Source: Daphnia carinata (Eukaryota > Arthropoda > Branchiopoda > Diplostraca > Daphniidae). From it: a stretch of DNA of 64,000 bases. Below the pieces are notes generated by a model. It was not told where the DNA came from, searched no databases, and saw only the letters and a program-made list of their open reading frames with translations. Below are positions 9,331 to 32,500 of the stretch, piece by piece. The number at the start of each line of letters is the position of its first letter. Position 1 is the stretch's first letter. Location of the stretch: assembly GCF_022539665.2 (NCBI RefSeq), contig NC_081331.1, positions 3,692,501-3,756,500 of the forward strand, written 5' to 3'. The position numbers and the translations under genes are program-made.

Positions 9331-11125
9331 GGAGGGCTAACTAACCCTTATATTTTTGTAAAAATCCACATAAAAATTATGTCTCTTGGAAATTTGATTA
9401 AAATTACATACCATACTGGAAATTGAAGGCAAATTTCTTGTAACATATTCCTTTTCTCGTTAAATCAGTCATTAAGGAATATTACGAATAATTTTGAAGT
9501 ATCACGCTAGTGTTGAATTAGCGCGCCATCCCAGTAAACCTGTAACGTTTCGAATCAGTTTGATATTAAGAAGATATATTCGAAATAACACCAGACGATG
9601 AGGCCTTGGGAAGTCCTTGCCATCTGCTGTTTTTCTTCTAACGTTTCATTCGTGTACGTACACTTCGGTATGATTGAATACGACCTATTCCTCCGCAAAA
9701 CACTTGACGAATGAAGGGAACACCGAAAATGGAAACGTAGTCGTAATGATTACTTGCCTAGTTTTCTTTTGGTTGGTTCACTTTTCCTGTTTAAGTGCTT
9801 AAACAGGAAGTCCCCAGTGTGCAGGGCCTTTCTAGTAGCTCATATCAAAATGAATAAAATATAGAAATTGAGGACTAAAATATGGGTGATGCATATGCTA
9901 TTAATTGACCAGATCCGTAGTGTAATCAATACTTGGCGCACCTAACACCATGTTTGCTAATTTGAAAAATGCTGCTTTCGTTGTAAAGTTGGTGTAACTG
10001 ATGTTGATGGATGCAAGCTACAATCTTGTAATCAGCTGGAATTCCACAGAGCTTAGATAATGCTTCCATAAAATTTGGGATTGCACTCTTTTTTTTGGCA
10101 GTCACGCAATAGCTCATAGCCTTGGTCTCAGTGTATTAGGGTATACATTGCCATTTTCAGGAATTTCAAGAGCGTAAATAGGACTTCTATAGAAGTTACT
10201 GATACAAAATAAGCAATTATTTAGTGAACTGCTTTTGGTATAGCTTCTTTCGTTTTACCTCGTATACCTTTTTTGTTAAATTTTTTAAAAAGTGTTTTCT
10301 CATCACCAGGACATTTGGTCAGTTTAAGCTTTGCCAAATAATTTCCATTCACAGATAATTGGTCAGCATTCCATGGGCTTGAGCCTAAACATACAAAAGA
10401 GGCAGATACGGATTTATGTAGTTTTTAGATTAATCAATGCCCAAGAGCAATTTGGTACTAAAACCAACAGCTTTCATTCCGGTTCAGGTACCAAAACATA
10501 ACCAAAACGGGTACATGTTATAATTCCTCTTTTCTCGAAATAATCTAGTCTCCACCATAATCAACACGAAAGTTAACAACGTTGCGACATTTTCATAACA
10601 AATTTGAACCCAAAATTTGGTTAACAGCCGAAATGCTGTAGAACTTCTTAAAATTTTCTTATAAAAAAATAATAATTAAATAATAATTTAAATAATGGAT
10701 AATAATTAAATAATTTTTTTGTTTTAATGCATCATTACTTGTTACCATAAAAAATAGTAAAAATTGCAATTGAAAGAACTTGCACTACTTTCGTTCTTTC
10801 CAATCATCCGCCATTTGTAGTTGTGCAGGCGATCACGTAGCTTGAAGGTATTGCCTTCCGTAATCTTTAGAGCTTAGTTTTAAGATATTTTATTGTAATT
10901 AATTTTGCTATGTTATTGCGGTATCTATGTCTATTATTTCTAGTTGGATTAAGAGAGATTAAAGATTTTTCGTCCTGTTTATTATTTTGTTTGGTACAAA
11001 GTACCGGGTAAAAAGTACCGGATTGATAGTACAGGATTAATTAACGTGCTTATATAAATATTTGCGTTTGAATAAACCTTCGATACAGACCTAATTAATC
11101 TTAAAACTAACTTATCTAAATAGAA
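9331..11125. other. AT-rich spacer upstream of COX4
   Basis: No intact gene is supported. It contains a 26-bp near-perfect palindrome at 9784-9809 (TTCCTGTTTAAG-TG-CTTAAACAGGAA), coding-like remnants on the minus strand (9926-10390, listed separately), A/T runs near 10670-10720 and three imperfect repeats of AGTACCGGG at about 11001-11033. The last ~100 bp must contain the COX4 promoter and 5' untranslated region. Confidence 0.45.
9926..10390 (-). pseudogene. degenerate coding-like segment, family unknown
   Basis: On the minus strand several stretches translate into protein-like sequence but in different frames. One near 10383-10240 reads NGNYLAKLKLTKCPGDEKTL. A middle one near 10200-10130 reads SPIYALEIPENGNVYPNTL. 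A last one at 10117-9926 reads LSKLCGIPADYKIVACIHQ. A candidate donor (GAG|GTAAAA) and acceptor (TTTTGTATCAG) exist, but no single frame joins them without a shift. I do not recognise the protein. It may be a broken gene or a chance run of open sequence in AT-rich DNA. Confidence 0.25.
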
Positions 11126-11824
11126 ATGGCGAATCATCTGGTGAGGTATGCTGCGCAACAATCTAAGGCTAGGATCAGCCCAATCATTTCTCAAGCTAGG
11201 TCGGCCCATGATCATGCCCATGATCATCACGAGGTTGGAGATCCTATCAAGACTATCATTGGAAACCGAGACATTGTTGGTTATGGTATGAATGGCCAGC
11301 CAAACTACATCGACCGTGTTGACTTTCCTCTTCCAGCTATCCGCTACAAGGAAGCAACGCCAGACATTCAGGTAGCATTTTTTACCAAAAATATAGAGTT
11401 GAAAGATATAATGAGATTTGTATTATGTAGGTTTTGAGAGAGAAGGAAAAGGGAGATTGGCATAAATTGACCATCGAAGAAAAGAAAGCTTTGTACAGAG
11501 CATCTTTCTGCCAGACCTTTGCTGAGATGAAAGCACCTACTGGTGAATGGAAGTCTGTTCTTGGGTTTGCCTTGATTGGATGTTCCATTGCATGCTGGAT
11601 TTATATCTGGATGAAGCAATATGGTAATTTTTTCTTTGAGTGTATGAGGTTTCAGATTTAAATATCTAATGAGCTGTTCTTTAACAGTGTATGCTCCCTT
11701 GCCTGTGACTTTCTCTCCTGAGAGGCAACAAGCTCAACTGGAGAGAATGATTAATATGCAAATTGCACCTATTGAAGGTCTTGCATCGAAATACGACTAC
11801 GAGAAGGGAAGATGGAAGGAGTAA
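11126..11824 (+). CDS. COX4: cytochrome c oxidase subunit 4
   Basis: Nuclear-encoded subunit IV of cytochrome c oxidase, in the mitochondrial inner membrane. It helps assemble the enzyme and regulate its response to ATP. Three exons, 11126-11371, 11431-11623 and 11688-11824, with introns of 59 and 64 bp, splice into 191 residues ending in TAA. The first ~20 residues (MANHLVRYAAQQSKARISP) are basic and fit a mitochondrial presequence, followed by a His/Asp-rich stretch. The family hallmarks are clear: NYIDRVDFPLP, an LREKEKGDWHKLT-like matrix part, FAEMKAP..EWK before the single membrane helix at about residues 123-143, and the C-terminal GLASKYDYEKGRWK. The length is close to other arthropod COX4 proteins. 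The gene converges with the GALNT gene, whose stop lies ~300 bp away. Confidence 0.95.
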
Positions 11825-12121
11825 TTTCGTTAATAGTAACATTATTGTCAGACCATCAGAGACATTGTACACAGTAGTATCAACATCCATTATGTAGCCG
11901 AAGATAAGCCAAGCTCGATGGATGTTATCGATTGGCTACTAAAAAATACATCGGTCGAATATGTAAAATATTGTTTTTTTTCTTCTTATTCGGGAGAGGA
12001 TTTCATAAAAAAAAAGAAAAACTTAAGACAGTAGTCTTGTTTAAGGTGCAGCAGTTATTTACAAATTGCTTACTGGCCATATAGGTGATAAAGAAAAAAA
12101 TTCAATACAAAGCTATTAGGA

Positions 12122-14622
12122 TTAGTGTTCAGAAACTTTTAGAAAATCCCATTTGGCAGCTGTTGTATCAGTACAAACTGTCATGACGACAGACGTATTT
12201 TCAAGTACCGGATTGGCAAAATCTTCAATCCCAGACTTTGAGATTCCGAGGCACAAACCAGCTGCAATATTGTAAACCGGTGTATCTATCTATACATAAA
12301 CGAACGAAATTGTTACACTGTGAACGTTTGTCTTATAATATAAAAAAAAACTTACATCATCGTGGTGTTTCCATTCCTGAAGTCCGCCCATTTCGTGGCA
12401 TTTAGAGAGACGAGGTTTCTGTCGAGAACTTTCTGGCGATTCCAAACACAGCATTTGAGCCAGTATCATTTCCCCCTTATCTGTCACAGACCATAACTAC
12501 ACACTCGTAGATAAGTTAAGTTTCATTCTGGAAAAACTAATCCATTTTTTCTTACTTGTTTTTTAGTTTTTGCGCATACACCCATTTGTAACACAGAACC
12601 TTTCGAAGTCACTTCTTTTTCACTCTCCACGCAAAGGTTACTACCCGACAATTTGATCTGTATTTACAAACCATAAAGCAATATAGTGAAGAATTATATA
12701 AGTAAAAACTTAAATTCACTGTCTTACTTGGTACGTTGCAATATAATTTTTTCTATGGTACATGCGGCGTGACTGGAGTTTACTATTTGTTTCTTTCTTG
12801 GATGTCTTATTGCCTTCCTTTCCAGGAATTGCTAGTTCCGGATATCTAAAATAGCAGGAAATACTTCATGCGTACAACAAAACAATAGTAAAAAAAATAC
12901 GTACATGTTTTTGAGGTACCAATCGAACGACTGACATTTCATTAGTCGACGCAAACGCTGACGGGGTCCAACGTCTCCATAAGTTATATGTCTAGCATCA
13001 GGTCGTACGTGGAAAAAGTGTTCCTAACAATACGGAACTAATGCTTCTCACTGTGTTATCATTATGTGGTTATTATTATGTTTTTTACAATATATTCATC
13101 GAGCCAAACGTGTGCCGCACGTAGGGAATTGTACGTCATGGTATCCTCGCCGTTAGGACTACCATATGGCCTGCGACGCCGAAAAACATGTCCCACACGA
13201 GAGCAAGGAATTATCTCTAGTCTTCCGCCACACATCCAAATCTGAAAGCGACAACTCAAAGTATGGAGTCATTAATCTCATAAAAACTGAATTGATGTAC
13301 CCTAAAAGATATTTCTAAATTTTCACCGCCCCAAACGTTCATTCCTGCATCGTACTCCCCTATGTCGAAGAAATATTCTCTTTCTATGGCAAACAGTCCG
13401 CCAGCCATTGTGGGCGATCTAAAAATTCAATACTAAACTAGTGTTTGTAAAATAATTACAAACGTTGTTTGTACGTACAATATTGGTTTGACAAAATCTT
13501 CATCCGACTTAAGAGAGTCATCCGGTAAGCTGTCCCACTTAAAATGTAGACCCCAATTGAACCCACCACGAACTAAAGGCGAAGACGTGTACTGGAATGT
13601 GTCAGAATTGATTATATCAATTATTGGAGTGACGACGAACGTTCGATTCTCTTGAATTCTTGCTACGAGAGGTTGAACCCATTTTTTATTCACTTCACAG
13701 TGTGAATCTAAAAATATTAATACCTGAAAATATTTTGATTAATTTTTTTAAAAAATTTTATAAAATTGTTATTTATTACTTGTCCTGTGGCCTTTTTTGC
13801 GCCAAATATTCGTGCTCTAATAAGACCCTCGCGCCTGCTAGTTTTAAGTAGTTGCACCTTGGCGGGGAAATTCTTGGCAACAAAGTCCTGTACTTCATCA
13901 TGAATTTTTCCTAAAATCATTGGATTAAAACTGATATACCTTAAACTCATGATATTTTTTGCTGTTATACCTGCATCACTGTTGTCATCAACTAACAAAA
14001 TTTCATGGAGCAGTTCACTAGGGGTTTGATCAAGAACTGAGTGCACAGTCCTAAAAAGAGTGTTTGGATCTTCATTGTAAAAGCAAATTATAACACTGGT
14101 ATTTAGATACAATGTTGGGTATGTCTGGGATCGACACCTGCAAAAATAACAAAAAGAAACCTGAAAAGTTTGCAAGGATCAAATAAAGCTATTTGTAAAT
14201 TACATTTTATGCCGAGAGTCAGGAATGGCTCTGTGGTAGTCCAGCCTCGAGCTCACGAGTACATTAAAGGCATGCTTGCTATAGCCTTCTTCTCTGATTT
14301 TTTGGTCTTCACTGTTCCTAACTAAACCAAGATTGGTTTCTAGGTGCTTCACAGCAGGGTTACTAGTTTTAATGTTTGAACTATGGCCTATATTTCCCTT
14401 ATTTTTGTTTTGATCAACTTCATCAAGCGCGTTGTCTACGATAATAGGAAGCGTTCTGGTGCCTGCTTTGACAGTGGCAATGAAGGGAAGTGCCGACGAA
14501 AAATGTTGCAGTGCCGTGCTGTTGCTTTTAGGGTTTAATGAAATGTAGAGATACAAGACAATACACCAAGTGATTGAAGTGAATACAATTCCCAAGAAAA
14601 ATGGCTTATAAGAAGCTCTCAT
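12122..14622 (-). CDS. GALNT11: polypeptide N-acetylgalactosaminyltransferase (GALNT11 / Pgant35A type)
   Basis: A Golgi enzyme that starts mucin-type O-glycosylation by moving GalNAc from UDP-GalNAc to Ser/Thr. Eleven exons: 14622-14204, 14137-13971, 13910-13780, 13723-13479, 13418-13301, 13241-13089, 13023-12905, 12845-12728, 12657-12556, 12496-12356 and 12289-12122. They join in frame to 626 residues. A type II signal anchor lies at about residues 9-29, then a stem. The catalytic domain starts near [15 protein letters not shown] and contains [10 protein letters not shown] (~154), the metal-binding DSH at 245-247, [28 protein letters not shown] (350-356) and the metal-ligand-type His in RVGHVF (378). 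A C-terminal ricin-B lectin domain covers about 490-622, with LCV/LCLG repeats. Closest remembered family members are GALNT11 and fly Pgant35A; the exact orthology is inferred. PIL replaces the usual PIR/PIK before SPTMAGG. Confidence 0.94.
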
Positions 14623-15251
14623 TTTCGGTTTACTTTCGGAAATACTGTAGGAAAGAGGATTCTATGTTCCGAATTACAGATTTACATTCTAAAGTGAGCG
14701 GCGTGAACATCAAACCTGTTTGTTGTTTTGTGAAAGTAAGCGAATCGATATGGCGTTTATCGATACAAACGCGATGTCTTCGATTCCAATGCCCTCCTAA
14801 TAAAAAAAAACATACTATTTTGCAAATTGCATTTTTCGTTTGATTTTTAATTAACAAAATTTCAGGTTTATAATACTTCTTATAATTTTAAATTAGTAAA
14901 AATTCATTCCAACCAGCCAATATGCTGGTACCGGTACCGGTATGAGGTGACCGACAAGGGAGAAAGAGAATAATCTAAATCTACGGATGTTCTTTCATCA
15001 CCGAAACACATGATAGCGATCATGGCAAAATTAATTAGAAAAAATTTTTTAGATCCATTTAAACTCATGGGGGGTACTATACTATGAAGATGATTTACTT
15101 GAATAATGAAAAAGCAATGTAAAAAGGTATTTAATTATACAGTAGATATTGTGTTTCAGAAAATGTACACTTTCTTTTAAACCCAGGAGGGACAGACGTT
15201 GTAGAACAATATTCTTTTGTGGGACGATAAAGGAGCGTTCGTCATCACGGA
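14623..15251. other. spacer between GALNT 5' end and separase 3' end
   Basis: About 630 bp. It should hold the GALNT promoter and 5' untranslated region near 14623-14900 and the 3' end of separase just left of 15252. A triplicated GGTACC/CCGGTA block (GGTACCGGTACCGGTA) lies near 14930-14943. No further gene is seen. Confidence 0.5.
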
Positions 15252-17447
15252 TTATGAATTATTAGCATTGAAATCGAGGGTGCGAATCGGTAGGCCATAT
15301 ACCACTGCTGCAGCTCCCGTTAAAAAGTTTTTAGTAATGGGACGAGCCTGTGCCACAGCACGAAGGACTTCAGGTTCTAACTGTTCTGGGGGAGACGGTA
15401 GGTCTGTTTTATTCGTCTTCAGATTGGGCGGTGTTTGATTTTGTTTTCCTATCCTGTCACGCTTCCGGGCTCCCAAAAGAAGATCGAGAAGGCGAACAGT
15501 AAACCGATCGCAATCGACATCCGTCACCTCCCATAACATTCCAATCATCCCCGGGCTAGAAATTAGTTAATTTATAAGACTGAAGATCTTCGTAATGTAA
15601 AGCTGATAAAACTGTGTACCTTCCAGCCAAAAGGTAACAGATAGGTGCTCCGGTCGGATCGACTATCCTTCCGCTTCCAGTTAGTTGTCCACTAGAACAC
15701 CCCATAAGAATAGGTGTCGCGCGACAATCTAGTTTAATCAAATGATCGTTCGGCATGTATTTTGAGCCTGAACCATGACCGCAGTACCTGTAGGATCATA
15801 TTGGTTTAAAATAAAGTATCAATGAAAATTATAGAAAATTGGTATACAAAAAAATGTCCCGCTCCATTAAAGATTGTTTGATCTGTTGCTCGACAGGGAT
15901 AGATCCACTTAGACCACAATGTTTCCCCCATATTTTTTCTAAAATTGGCTGAAGTCGTAATTGAACTCCAGGAAGATCTTGTCCTGGGTTGAGTATGTAG
16001 TAGGCTAGATTTGGATTTACTTCAACGCCAATTGATGGTAACTTCAGGTTTGTCCTAGGAGAGATGACGCTTCGAGGTGCATTTTGCACAGATCGATGAA
16101 GCGTATGTTTTAATGTAAGCGAATTTAGAAAATGGAGAGATGGTATCCGAGAGACGGGTGTTGTGTCTAGCATCGCGATACTTTCCCATGGTAATTGTTG
16201 AATAACCTTAAATCAAGATTTGAAGACAAGAGTTGTAGCGTGTGAAACATGTAAATGGTTAGGTCTGACCTTATCTAGCACGAGGATGACTGGATTCCGC
16301 TTGGCATATCTCAACTTTTCAAGTTCAGGCTGCACAGTTTTGAAATAACCAACCAGCTCGGTGATCAATGGGTTTCTAACTACGGTGTTTAGTATTTTCA
16401 CCAAACCACGGACTAATTGCTGACGGCTAAGGTAAGGGTGGCAAGATATTAATAGTTTAAGCCAAATTTCCTCGTCGACGGTAGCGTTTCGTTTCATTTT
16501 TTTCATCAAGTGTATTACAGATGAAGTCACGCGATTCAGCAACAGAACATCGGCCGCATCACTGAGTTCACCAATTAGTAGACATTTGCTAAAATCTAGC
16601 CACCAATTTTCAAGTGAATCAACCAGCACCTAAGATATGGAAAAATTCATAGCAAAATATGGAAAAATATTTAATTCATTTTACCTTCAACTGATCGTGG
16701 TGTTCTTGTTTAAGTTTCCAGTACTGTGCGCGATTCCCGCGGAAATCTCTGTTAACGATGCGATTGTTTTCCAAGATTTTGTTCAATTCAGCTAATAAAC
16801 TTCCATCAGATAAACCACCAGCTGGTTGATCTATGAATTTTGTTAAAAAGGATCCATTTTTTCCTCCATGAAAGCGGGCAATTATCAGTTTGGGTAAACT
16901 GTAGACAGGTGGAGGCGGACCAAATCCTTGCATCTTCAAACTTTCATGACCTTGCCACATTTCTGATATGTGAACAACTGCCCATTCAGGAGGAAGACTG
17001 TAAAGCCAAGTCGGAAAGTCGGTTTTTGTAAACTGGAAACATTGATCCAACTGGCAAATAGTTCTTGAGTCTTCTTCCCCTCCTTGTGTTGTTGGATTGC
17101 TCTTACTAAGTTTCTTCTTAGCTCTATCACGATGGGCATTTACTGCTGCATGTCGGATGGCAACACAGTGGGCATCAACTAGATGTGCAAAGCCTTTATG
17201 GTTTTCTTTTTTATGAAATAAATTTTCTGCCTTTTGCTTTAGTAACACTGCAAATTCCCATATACAAGCAGCAATTAGTTTGTTTTACAAGCAAAAATGT
17301 TTGTTTTTTGCAACAATAACTAAAATTAATGATTATTTTACCTGCATAAAAAGGAGAACATGGGAAGGGTTGATTCAAACATATTGTTTTCTCCAAGATA
17401 TTTTTAGACTCCAACACATTTTTCAGGTAGACTGTACTTGCACTCAT
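15252..17447 (-). CDS. ESPL1: separase (short form)
   Basis: The cysteine protease (peptidase family C50) that cuts the cohesin kleisin to release sister chromatids at anaphase. Six exons, 17447-17342, 17247-16685, 16629-16270, 16206-15848, 15787-15620 and 15555-15252, join to 619 residues. The C-terminal catalytic domain is clear: VILVLDK..LPWESIAML..RIPS, the catalytic His in YCGHGSGSKY (His467) and the catalytic Cys in LMGCSSGQL (Cys493). They are 26 residues apart, as in human separase, and SPGMIGMLWEVTDVD follows. The N-terminal part is only ~400 residues. Vertebrate separase exceeds 2000, whereas Drosophila separase is similarly short and works with a separate Three rows protein. The ATG at 17447 lies only 507 bp from the divergent GGCT start, which leaves little room for missing 5' exons. 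In many species it is held inactive by securin. Confidence 0.92.
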
Positions 17448-17954
17448 CTTATAGGGGGTTGGCAGCCCAGAATTTGAATTTCTAGTTTGCTTTCGGTTCC
17501 TAGCCTTTCATTTTATCTGTTAGTCCCAACAGCATTGTCATCGATGTGTAACTCGATTCTTACAACAACAAAAAAAAAAACAAAGAAAAACAAAAATAGA
17601 TAAGAAAACGTATAACGTATAAGTAAAAAAAACGTATTAATGACAAACAGCATTGAGTTTAGAAAAATAAAACATCTGATTTAATCGTTGGCAACTTTTG
17701 GAATTTGGATTTGTTTTTATTTATGAAGTTCTGTTCTGTCTGCTCTGTCTTTCAGTTGTCCTTTTCAGTGGCTCATTTAACAGTTCGTTATTTTTGAACG
17801 TATCGCTTGCATGTTATCTACTGCCACAAGCCTGCAATAAGTTATGTTTAGTGTAGTTGTGTTAAAGTGAAATATAATACAATAACAGTTACATTGATTA
17901 TTTTTGCACATGGTTTGACCATCTTCGTTGTAACGAGTTTTCCGAAGAAGTGCA
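17448..17954. promoter_or_regulatory. shared spacer between divergent separase and GGCT genes
   Basis: About 507 bp separate the two start codons, so this stretch must contain both 5' untranslated regions and probably both promoters. It has A runs (for example near 17570-17590) and no clear TATA box at a fixed distance from either ATG. Bidirectional promoter use is inferred from the geometry only. Confidence 0.5.
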
Positions 17955-18581
17955 ATGGAAAAGCAATCAACCTATTTTTACTTCTCATATGGTAGTAACA
18001 TGCTGAAAGAGAGGATCCAAATAAATGACATTAATGCCATACCATATGCTGCAGCCAGATTAGATGTAAAGATATCAAAGGCAATCATCAGACTGTTATT
18101 TAAATTTATCCTCGATTTCAGGATTATCGCCTTGATTTTAACTATAGAAGCCTTCGCTGGATGGGAGCGGTTGCCACAATTGTTGAATCTCCTGGCTGCC
18201 ATGTGTGGGGTGTTGTGTGGATTAAAGAAAACAATACTATTACAGCTCTAGACAAGTAACATTCTTTCTAAATTAAGTAATGAACAATCAATTTAGTAGG
18301 TGTGTTACAGTCAAGAAGGTGTTCATCAAGAAATATATAGGCCTTTATCTGTCCAAGTTGTGACTCTTGAGGGAGAGACCCTGATCTGCCGATGTTACCA
18401 ACAGACAAGAGAGTGGGAAATAGATAGAAGACCTTCAGCAGTGTACAAAAATATCATGATAAGAGGAGCAAAAGAAAATGGTATACCTGACCACTACATC
18501 AAGAATAATTTGGAAACTATTGAAGATAATGGTTATAATGGTGAAGTGCAAGTGAAAATGGATCTGTTGCAAAAAACCTAA
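17955..18581 (+). CDS. GGCT: gamma-glutamylcyclotransferase
   Basis: A cytosolic enzyme of the gamma-glutamyl cycle. It converts gamma-glutamyl-amino acids to 5-oxoproline and the free amino acid. Exons 17955-18065, 18122-18255 and 18311-18581 join to 171 residues, slightly shorter than the human protein (188). The substrate-binding loop YFSYGSNM is at the N-terminus (YGSN at 12-15). The probable catalytic glutamate is Glu84 in NQEGVHQ, equivalent to Glu98 in the human enzyme. CHVWGVVW and GAKENGIPDHYI are further family landmarks. The third exon's acceptor was chosen at 18309-18310 because only this one restores D-N-QEGV and keeps the frame. The gene is divergent from separase and convergent with LARS2. 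Confidence 0.92.
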
Positions 18582-18929
18582 CTCTAGGATACTAGAACCA
18601 ATCTGATCATCACCCATCTTTAAAAAGATGACAATCAGTTCAAAATTTTAAACAATGCCATAAAATCTAGAAATTTAGTTCTAGTTCCCCATTATTAATG
18701 TAAACTAGTGCATGTGAATACATAACACAATGAAATAATAGCTATGCTGATTTATTGTTGGTTTTTTTTTTAATTTTCCTGAGCTTTGCAGTAACCTCCT
18801 GTTTGTTTTGTTTTACATCTAAATTATGATAAAAAAAAAAATTTGTTTGACATAACGGGTCACGATTTGCTGTAAGTATATGTATTACCGTTTAGTTACG
18901 TAGCAATTTTCATCGTTCTTCATTCCTTT
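18582..18929. other. convergent 3' spacer between GGCT and LARS2
   Basis: About 350 bp holding the 3' untranslated regions of both genes, which end here from opposite sides. It contains A and T runs and a candidate LARS2 poly(A) signal (listed separately). Confidence 0.6.
18751..18756 (-). terminator. candidate poly(A) signal of LARS2
   Basis: AATAAA on the minus strand, about 175 bases past the LARS2 stop codon at 18930. The distance fits the short 3' untranslated regions of compact genes. Chance occurrence in AT-rich DNA is possible. Confidence 0.4.
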
Positions 18930-29570
<10,641 letters not shown>

Positions 29571-29577
29571 GTGGAGC

Positions 29578-29589
29578 GGGGGGGGGGGG
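29578..29589 (+). repeat. G run (12)
   Basis: Twelve consecutive G bases followed by TGGCTGCGTGGGCGG, in otherwise AT-rich DNA. Confidence 0.85.
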
Positions 29590-32500
29590 TGGCTGCGTGG
29601 GCGGTCCCGTCTGCTTTTTTTTGGGGGTCTATAGCGGCAACTAGCAGGGGGTTCTTATTTCTAATTGTTATGGGAGGCATATCATCGGAATTCGTCCAGT
29701 CTATGTGAAAAAAGGGGGCCCTATGTGCTTATCCATTATAATACACAAACAAAACAAAACAAAAAAATGTAACAGACGACCTGTCGGTGTGTGTACCTGT
29801 TACAAGCAGCAGGTTGTTTTCGTGTGCGCACCTTTTCTTCTTCCTCTCACAGGGGGCCTAGAACAGGTAAGGCTGATGAATAGACACCCAAATAGACGTA
29901 GAGAGCTGATACATCCTATATAGCTTATAGTATATAATAGATTGATGGAATTTTACCGTCTCATCGGCCTCGCCCTGCTGACTCAAGAATATATAACCGT
30001 CTATCGATTTATGAGGTCAATGTGTTCTAGTATCATCGTTTTCTTTTTATTAAATATCTATTTTTTACCTATGCTGTTCTTTTCATTTCTCTCGTTAACA
30101 AAAACATTGGCTCTTTTTTTTTGTCCACGTCATTAGCCGTTTTCAACAGTTTAGAGAACCCTCACGTGCTGCGGGACTGACCGCAGATAGAAGCCCATTT
30201 TTGTTTCCCTTGACCTCATATCGAATACATGTTACGTATCGGTATGTATATCCAAAGTGAACGGCACCACTCTAGCCACCTCCATCATCTACGTGAAGAG
30301 TGGCTAAAAAAAGTTTAACAGTTTTTTTTTCTTCTTCGTGTGTGGCTGAAAGAAAACGCTCTCTTTTAAACGTATGCGTAACAAAGTCTCCGAAGAAATG
30401 GCGCCCGACAAAAAAACTTTGGGTTGTTTCCCAATTTACAATTCAATATACATTTTTATATCGCGGTGGTGACTTTCACATTTTCAAAATGGAGGCTGCC
30501 CTTTATTTTGTATGTATATTGTTTTGAAAGGGTATATATGCGTATGGCTGTGTATAGCTCTTATTACATTAAGTATGAATAGGATGGTATAAGAATTTCT
30601 ACGTTCCAGTCCCGATACCTGTTCTCTCTCTCTCTAAATCTATTGGCTATATTTAGGTCTATACATAAGTGCGGATATAACAAATAATGTGATCCGATTT
30701 GGCTTTTTTTATTTTTCATTGGATCAAAAAAAGCGACCTCTTCCTTTATAGCGCAATAGTCGTATAAGCAAATGGCCTATCGGTACGGTCAAGTGTATTG
30801 GCTCGCTCTTTCTGTTGGGTGTGCGCATTCGTAAAAGTATATACCCAACGTGATTGAGTTTCATGATTTTTCGTTTTTTATTATAATTTTTTTATCATTT
30901 AAATTCCGCGCTCTTGTTCTGTTTTTTTTTTGTTGGGCAAACTAAAATGAGATAGAAAACAAAAAGTGGTTTTAATTTTACCGTTTTCTATTATTAAAGA
31001 AGGGCGCGCATTACGTTTCATAGTTCATTCATGAAACCTTTACTCGGCTTTTTTTATGTGATGAAAGCGAAGAAGTGAGGGGATACCGAACAAAAAAGAA
31101 TTTTTTTTTTTTTTTTTCAAAAAGAAAAACATCAAGAGAAAAAGAGAATGGCTTTGCTTATAGCGTGCCCGCTTTGAATTTTAACAAGCACCGCACCAGC
31201 GACCCTGAAAAGTTTACTTGCGCATCCCAAGGGCACAGGTGTTTACCTATAACTAGAAACTCTTCTTTCTTCCTTAAAAACCTTGTTTCGCCATTTATCA
31301 GACATGAAAAAAAATAGAGAAGTGAACCAGAATTTCAGACCAGCAGTTAGCAGTTAAACTACGAAAACTGTATGGAGTGAAGGTAAAATACCTGGCCTTT
31401 ATCCAGGTGTATAGTTCAGGAATTTTCAAATATTTATCAACGGAATTATAGAGGGCAAAAAAAAAGGAGCACACAGATTTGCCGACTGAAGGAAGGGTCG
31501 CTCTGTCTACGGATTCCGACGGTAGAATTTGAAAATTGACGGTAAGCCACACAGACACGCCAATCAGTCGATGATGTATCGACTGCCGCCGTTTCTCCCT
31601 CATGCCCGCCAGCTAAATCCACTATGGACAAGCTCAGTATCGAGTCACAGCTTTCTGTAACATGTGTATAATGTAGGTAATAGTTGTGTTTGTTAGAGGA
31701 GATTCATCATTTTCACCTGGATGAAGCGATACACACGTACATGCAACTGTGATGTTACCAACGTCTTCCTCCGCCCCATCCTGTAACGTCTTGTGGTATT
31801 AAGAACCTGCAAGAGAAAAAGGGAACGCACTGGAAAAATCAAACGTTTTTGTTGCTTTTTAATGTGTCTGCGTTTTTACAGGTACGTACCGAGAAAATTA
31901 AACGTACCTGTTTGTCGGGATTCATCCGGGTGTGTACACAAGTTTAATGTATAAATCTTTTATAGGATTCCACGTGTGTATGTGTATCGCAAACTGAGAA
32001 AGAATAAAAATGCGACGATGAAGAAACAGGTGAAGGTCATGTGCATCTACCTGGATGGAAGAAGTGACAACATTTTGCTGGCCCTTTTTAATGCTACGCT
32101 GTTCTGTGTGGGGCGCACAATATGTTTTTCTTTGAATCTCTTTTTGATGATATTTTCTCTTCCTTTTTTTGCGGGTGTTCACGTCAAGTTCCAGAATCTC
32201 TTTTTTTGCCCGACACACAAAAACATTTCAGGTCATATCCCATGATTTCAAACACCTTCACACACAGAACGCATATATAATAAAAGACGGGCAGCAGCAG
32301 CAAAAAAAGTGAGATATAGCCAGCAAAAAAAAAAAAAATGAGAAAGAGAGAAGCTAAGGAAAAACCACACACACACAGACATTTGTAACGGAAATTTTCT
32401 TGTGTATCGGTAACAGTAATCCGTGTGCAGGTATAAAAAAAGTAGGAAAGCAATAGACACACAAAAAAAGAAATAGTCTTTCATCCATTGAAGATAAAAA

